Shown here piece by piece: positions 4,685-7,271 of a stretch of 7,271 nucleotides of DNA. The translations under genes and the position numbers were made by a program. The notes beneath the pieces were generated by a model. The model had not been told where the DNA came from. It was given only the letters and a program-made list of their open reading frames with translations, and made no database searches. Within the stretch, counting starts at the first letter, position 1, and each line of letters starts with the position of its first letter. Source of the DNA: UBA2266 sp964406945 (GTDB lineage: Bacteria; Planctomycetota; Phycisphaerae; Sedimentisphaerales; Anaerobacaceae); the NCBI GenBank assembly GCA_964406945.1, contig CAYOTO010000076.1:1-7271 (forward strand), given 5' to 3'.

Positions 4685-5893
4685 TTACGGACCGGGCATG
4701 GCATCCGGACCCGGCATAGCGCCCGGACCGGGCATAGGTCCATAAGCTCCAGGCATCATGTACGGATCGGGCATGTACTGCGGCCCGAAAACATCTGGTG
4801 CTGCGAACGGGTCGCACGCGAACGGATCCAGTTCCTCCATCGGTCCTGCAACCTGGTCAATAGCCTGATTGATTTCATCTTCGATCAGAGCCTGGTTGTC
4901 AGGCCCCGCCGCAATGCCAGGCATATCCGCCGCGATCTCCTCGATCATGCTATGTTCTATCGAGCTGGGGCCGAACGGTCCTTCCTGCTCTACTATCTGT
5001 TCGAGTTCGGGCCCTTCGAAAGATGCCTGTTCGAATTGCTGCTCGAACTCGCCCGGTTGTTCGAAAGGATTTATCTGGGCCTCCGCAGGGCCGAACATGT
5101 GCTCGGCAAACGCATCCGGTACCTGATGATCGAAGAGCTGAGGTATTTCCTCGAACACATCGTTGGAATAGGGATCGCCGAGCCCGAGTTTGGACGGCCC
5201 TACATCACCTGCAAAACTCTCCAGCTTGGACATGGCCTCAGGATCATCAAAAATCTCATGCAGCGCACCCCTGAGGTTTATGATATCCTGATGGTCCTCT
5301 GGAAAGACCGTTTCCAGGTGGCCGAGAGCCCCGGTCATGTCCAAAACCCTCTGCATCAGGTCTTCAGGGCTGGTTTCTGCCTTGTTCACTGCTTTGATAC
5401 CGTCCGAGTCGTGCTGCAGCACGGCCTGATCACTGAAGTGTTCCAGCCAGATGTCCGCCGGCGATGGCACCTCTTCTCCATCCTCAAAAGGCTGATATTG
5501 CACTTCCATCAATTTGAGGAAGAAATCGCTCGCTTCCTGCATCCCGGTGTAGTCCAGATCCAGCTCAGGGGCCGGCAAATCCGGAAACGGCCGCATGAAT
5601 CTTTCATTACTGCTTTGCGGCAACTGGTGGGACTCCCAGTCGGGATTATTCTCGTACTCAGGCGATTGTGCCGCGGGAGCGTTCATATTCGGATGATAGC
5701 TGTGTGGCAGTGGCCTGTTGTATAGGTCATCCCATGGACCGGAAAAGCCCTGTGAGGGCACATATCCGGAGGCGTACTTCCTGGATCGCCTGTACGAAGA
5801 ATATGGCGCTCCGGCAACAGAACCGTCTAATGATATGTTTTTTCTTCTTCGATTCCGAAGCAACTGGTTACGCATCGCCCGAGACATGCCCAT
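4685..5893 (-). CDS. Hypothetical acidic low-complexity protein with Pro-Gly-Met repeats
   Basis: I do not recognise this 402-residue protein. It starts with a basic stretch (Arg-rich, residues 5-18), followed by a Tyr/Ser/Pro-rich region to about 110. A helical, acidic segment (about 115-230) follows, and then a long Glu/Gln/Phe/Pro-rich region with recurring FEQ and FEGP units (277-308). The C-terminus is a short repeat of M-P-G-P-x-A (387-402). It has one cysteine (360) and no obvious membrane segment or signal peptide. Most of the chain is probably disordered. The ATG at 5893 has GAAAGG 8 bases upstream; a later in-frame ATG at 5887 is less well placed. The gene ends at its own terminator and is probably transcribed alone. 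It could be a structural or scaffold-like protein, or a regulator or substrate of the Ub-like pathway; neither is shown by the sequence. Confidence 0.8.
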   Translation of the reverse strand: MGMSRAMRNQLLRNRRRKNISLDGSVAGAPYSSYRRSRKYASGYVPSQGFSGPWDDLYNRPLPHSYHPNMNAPAAQSPEYENNPDWESHQLPQSSNERFMRPFPDLPAPELDLDYTGMQEASDFFLKLMEVQYQPFEDGEEVPSPADIWLEHFSDQAVLQHDSDGIKAVNKAETSPEDLMQRVLDMTGALGHLETVFPEDHQDIINLRGALHEIFDDPEAMSKLESFAGDVGPSKLGLGDPYSNDVFEEIPQLFDHQVPDAFAEHMFGPAEAQINPFEQPGEFEQQFEQASFEGPELEQIVEQEGPFGPSSIEHSMIEEIAADMPGIAAGPDNQALIEDEINQAIDQVAGPMEELDPFACDPFAAPDVFGPQYMPDPYMMPGAYGPMPGPGAMPGPDAMPGP

Positions 5894-5926
5894 GCTTGAC
5901 GCCTTTCAACAGAATACTTTTTTGCA

Positions 5927-5935
5927 ATAATACCA
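5927..5935 (-). promoter_or_regulatory. Candidate extended -10 promoter element
   Basis: On the minus strand TGGTATTAT matches an extended -10 (TGnTATAAT-like) and lies 34 bases before the ATG at 5893, giving a leader of about 27 bases. No convincing -35 hexamer is found 16-18 bases upstream, which extended -10 promoters can tolerate. It is the best A+T-rich candidate ahead of this gene. Confidence 0.35.
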
Positions 5936-6024
5936 TAGTATTTTGGGGTGCGTTCTGACTTCTGGGCGGCTTCTGAATGACAGACCAATTGTCCGGGCCT
6001 TAGCCAGGTTATCGCCTGGGAATC

Positions 6025-6189
6025 ATTGTTTTCAATATGGTAAGAATATCACTACCTCGATCTCTGGCTGGCCTTTGGCCAATCCGCGTTTCTCGTCGGG
6101 TTTCGCTTCATGATGTGCCGCGTGGCGGCTGCTTTCATGTGGAATCCCATGCGGGCATCCCGGAGGACTGCCCGCCAGATTGTTTTCAA
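6025..6189 (+). repeat. Pair of 11-bp direct repeats
   Basis: ATTGTTTTCAA is present at 6025-6035 and again at 6179-6189, bracketing 143 bases with no terminal inverted repeats. Two exact copies this close could be the footprint of a small insertion, but chance in A/T-rich words is possible. Confidence 0.35.
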
Positions 6190-6289
6190 CTCATTTGTGA
6201 GGATTAAGAAGTGGTAATGCGGGTGAGTTTATAAAAGTATCGTTGCGATGTGAAATCGCTTGGTTGAGTGCGGGCCTATGCCCGCCAGA
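6151..6289 (+). repeat. Duplicated hairpin arms near the intron start
   Basis: GCGGGC followed by TGCCCGCCAGA occurs at 6151-6179 (18-bp apart arms, 11-base loop) and again at 6270-6289, where it forms the first hairpin of the intron (GCGGGC-CTA-TGCCCGC). The 11-base part TGCCCGCCAGA is exact in both copies (6169-6179, 6279-6289). Confidence 0.5.
6256..6267 (+). other. Candidate intron-binding sites (IBS2-IBS1) in the 5' exon
   Basis: The last exon bases GGTTGA (6262-6267) are complementary to TCAACC at 6597-6602, which sits in a small loop closed by GCAT/ATGC and followed by GGGACACAGTAACCCC, a setting like the EBS1 loop of group II introns. With T6261 the match is 7 bases (6597-6603). TCGCTT (6256-6261) matches AAGCGA at 6347-6352, but that is early in domain I for an EBS2 and may be chance. 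Confidence 0.5.
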
Positions 6290-7271
6290 ATAGTGTCCAA
6301 AACTGTCTCCGATCCCTCCATGCGTCGCTGGTAACGGCGGGGTGTGAAGCGAGGGGTAATACCTAAGGGCGAGGTCAACCGCCGACCAAACCCGGCGTTA
6401 GGAGAAGACTGGACGGATGAACGTGAGTGAACCCTTGACGAGGCTTCGTCATTATAGAACACCGAACGGCGGTTGTCACGGTGTATTGGGTCACAGATGA
6501 AGAACTATAGTCATCCAACGAGGTTGGTATCCGATACTATCAACTTGTGGACACCGTTGACCCCGGAGTACAGAGGGCGTCCTCTCCAGTTGCATCTCAA
6601 CCATGCGGGACACAGTAACCCCGATGAGGTCCGAGATTATCTCGGTAGGCCGCGTGTAAGCAAGGCACAGATCCTCAGCGGGAAAGGGATGCTCCCAGAA
6701 GCGAAGGTCGGCAGCCGAAAGGCAAAGGGGAAATCATAACCCGCCGGATAGGTCTGATGACCAGCCTGAAAGGGCGCAGACGGGGAACAGGTGTTTCACC
6801 CAAAGAACGTAGTAAAGGTTCCGAACTGGAGGACAAGTTAGATGCACGAGCTTGCTCATGCAAACGGACCAACAGAACGGTGTAATTGGCGTCAGGTCAA
6901 CTGGACTGAGGTCAATCGCGTCGTGAGGAATCTGAGACGACGTATCTTTAGGGCCACCAAGGAGGGCGACTTCAAGAAAGTCCGCTCTCTCCAGAAGTTG
7001 CTGCTGCGAAATCGAGCCAATGTATTGCAGAGTGTTCGGCGCGTGACGCAGCAGAACAAAGGCAAGAAGACGCCAGGGATAGATCGACAGGTTGTTCTTA
7101 CGGATCACGCCAGAGGGCGGATGGCGGATACTCTGCTTCGCTACCAACCTTGGCGGGTCAAGCCAGTGCGTCGGATTTACATCCCGAAGGCCAACAACAA
7201 ACAGCGACCACTCGGCATTCCGACGTTGACTTCATACTGCACCTCCTACAATTCAGTTTTGGAACATGAAA
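6268..7271 (+). mobile_element. Group II intron, 5' part (ribozyme domains I-III and start of the domain IV ORF)
   Basis: The element begins with GTGCG, the group II 5' consensus, and its first bases form a hairpin (GCGGGC/GCCCGC), as in chloroplast-like bacterial introns. About 570 bases of G+A-rich non-coding RNA-like sequence follow, including GGATGAACGTGAGTGAACC and GGGACACAGTAACCCC. They lead to a reverse transcriptase ORF at 6842. Exon/EBS1 pairing supports the 5' splice site at 6267/6268. It is on the strand opposite to the Ub-like cassette. Domains V and VI and the 3' end lie beyond the window, or are lost if the ORF is interrupted near 7230. Subclass (chloroplast-like) is a tentative call from pattern alone. 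Confidence 0.85.
6842..7271 (+). CDS. ltrA: Group II intron reverse transcriptase/maturase, N-terminal part
   Basis: The frame is open from an ATG at 6842 to the window edge (143 codons). GGAGG lies 9 bases upstream and an in-frame TAG directly precedes the ATG. Residues 15-69 match the RT N-terminal domain (W-x-x-V-N-W...LRRRIFRATKEGDFKKVRSLQ). NKGKKTPGID at 72-81 and PVRRIYIPKANNKQRPLGIP at 108-127 are the hallmark RT-0/RT-1 stretches. In the intact family the enzyme has about 420-600 residues, with RT, maturase (X) and often HNH domains; it splices the intron RNA and copies it into new sites. After residue 130 (from about 7230) the sequence no longer resembles the expected DR-x-x-Q continuation, so the gene may be disrupted. 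The symbol follows the general name for this family. Confidence 0.88.
   Translation, partial: MHELAHANGPTERCNWRQVNWTEVNRVVRNLRRRIFRATKEGDFKKVRSLQKLLLRNRANVLQSVRRVTQQNKGKKTPGIDRQVVLTDHARGRMADTLLRYQPWRVKPVRRIYIPKANNKQRPLGIPTLTSYCTSYNSVLEHE

Larger units (their letters stand above)
5936..6267 (+). other. Non-coding intergenic stretch and 5' exon of the group II intron
   Basis: No credible gene is seen on either strand in these 332 bases. The stretch holds several short hairpins: CCAGG/CCTGG at 6004-6019, a TGGCC-TTT-GGCCA palindrome near 6070-6080, a GCCGC/GCGGC hairpin near 6117-6129, and GCGGGCA/TGCCCGC at 6151-6175. The 11-base word ATTGTTTTCAA occurs twice (6025-6035 and 6179-6189). Just before the intron lies a GCGAT/ATCGC hairpin (6245-6259). 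Nothing here identifies a known RNA gene. It may be the remnant of an older insertion or a structured untranslated region. Confidence 0.5.

Noticed and set aside
4952..5725. Plus-strand 257-codon ORF opposite the 402-aa gene
   Set aside because: No good ribosome binding site or domain; explained as antisense shadow of a biased-composition gene, although that gene is itself unrecognised, so this is less certain than other shadows.
6473..6739. Plus-strand 88-codon ORF
   Set aside because: It lies in the ribozyme part of the group II intron, including the candidate EBS1 loop; its translation shows no domain.
6734..7147. Minus-strand 137-codon ORF
   Set aside because: It is opposite the clearly recognisable reverse transcriptase frame.
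1..7271. CRISPR arrays, tRNA and rRNA genes
   Set aside because: No regularly spaced repeats and no tRNA- or rRNA-like sequence were seen on either strand.

Overview
The window reads as accessory DNA from a bacterium, probably a plasmid, integrative element or genomic island. Genes have ATG starts, strong AGGAGG-type ribosome binding sites and 4-base ATGA overlaps, and one textbook Rho-independent terminator is present. The host group cannot be fixed from this sequence. A group II intron and a DUF2958 protein fit a mobile context.

Every protein gene except the intron one lies on the minus strand, so transcription runs from about 5930 down to 1. From upstream to downstream these are: a 402-residue low-complexity acidic/Pro-Gly-rich protein (5893-4685) that ends at its own terminator (4656-4627); a stem-loop; a DUF2958 protein (4560-3649) translationally coupled to a double zinc-ribbon protein (3652-2864); a 25-codon small ORF (2801-2724); a 74-residue ubiquitin-like beta-grasp protein (2696-2472); a second, similar stem-loop; a 373-residue protein that appears to join an E2 (UBC-like) domain to a dense RING-like cysteine array (2386-1265); a JAB/JAMM metallopeptidase (1425-655) that starts inside the E2 gene; and a ThiF/E1-like activating enzyme (658-5) coupled to the JAB gene.

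Together these form a compact candidate for a complete bacterial ubiquitin-like pathway. The E1 would adenylate and thiolate the Ub-like protein, the E2 would carry it, the zinc array could act as an E3-like platform, and the JAB enzyme could trim the Ub-like C-terminus and/or remove conjugates. Gene neighbourhoods of this class (Prok_Ub, ThiF/E1, E2, Prok-RING, JAB) have been described by comparative genomics. The points that stand out here are the single-chain E2-zinc-array fusion with a 15-residue CxxC period, the 161-nt out-of-frame overlap between the E2 and JAB genes, the small ORF just before the Ub-like gene, and paired stem-loops placed directly before two ribosome binding sites. The conjugated targets and biological role (antiphage defence, plasmid maintenance or other) cannot be read from the sequence.

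The right side (5936-7271) holds about 330 bases of non-coding DNA with small hairpins and short direct repeats. It is followed by the 5' part of a plus-strand group II intron: a GTGCG start at 6268, a ribozyme region, and the N-terminus of its reverse transcriptase from 6842 to the window edge. The exon bases just before 6268 are complementary to a candidate EBS1 loop, which supports that boundary. The reverse transcriptase stops resembling its family at about 7230, so the intron may be interrupted there.
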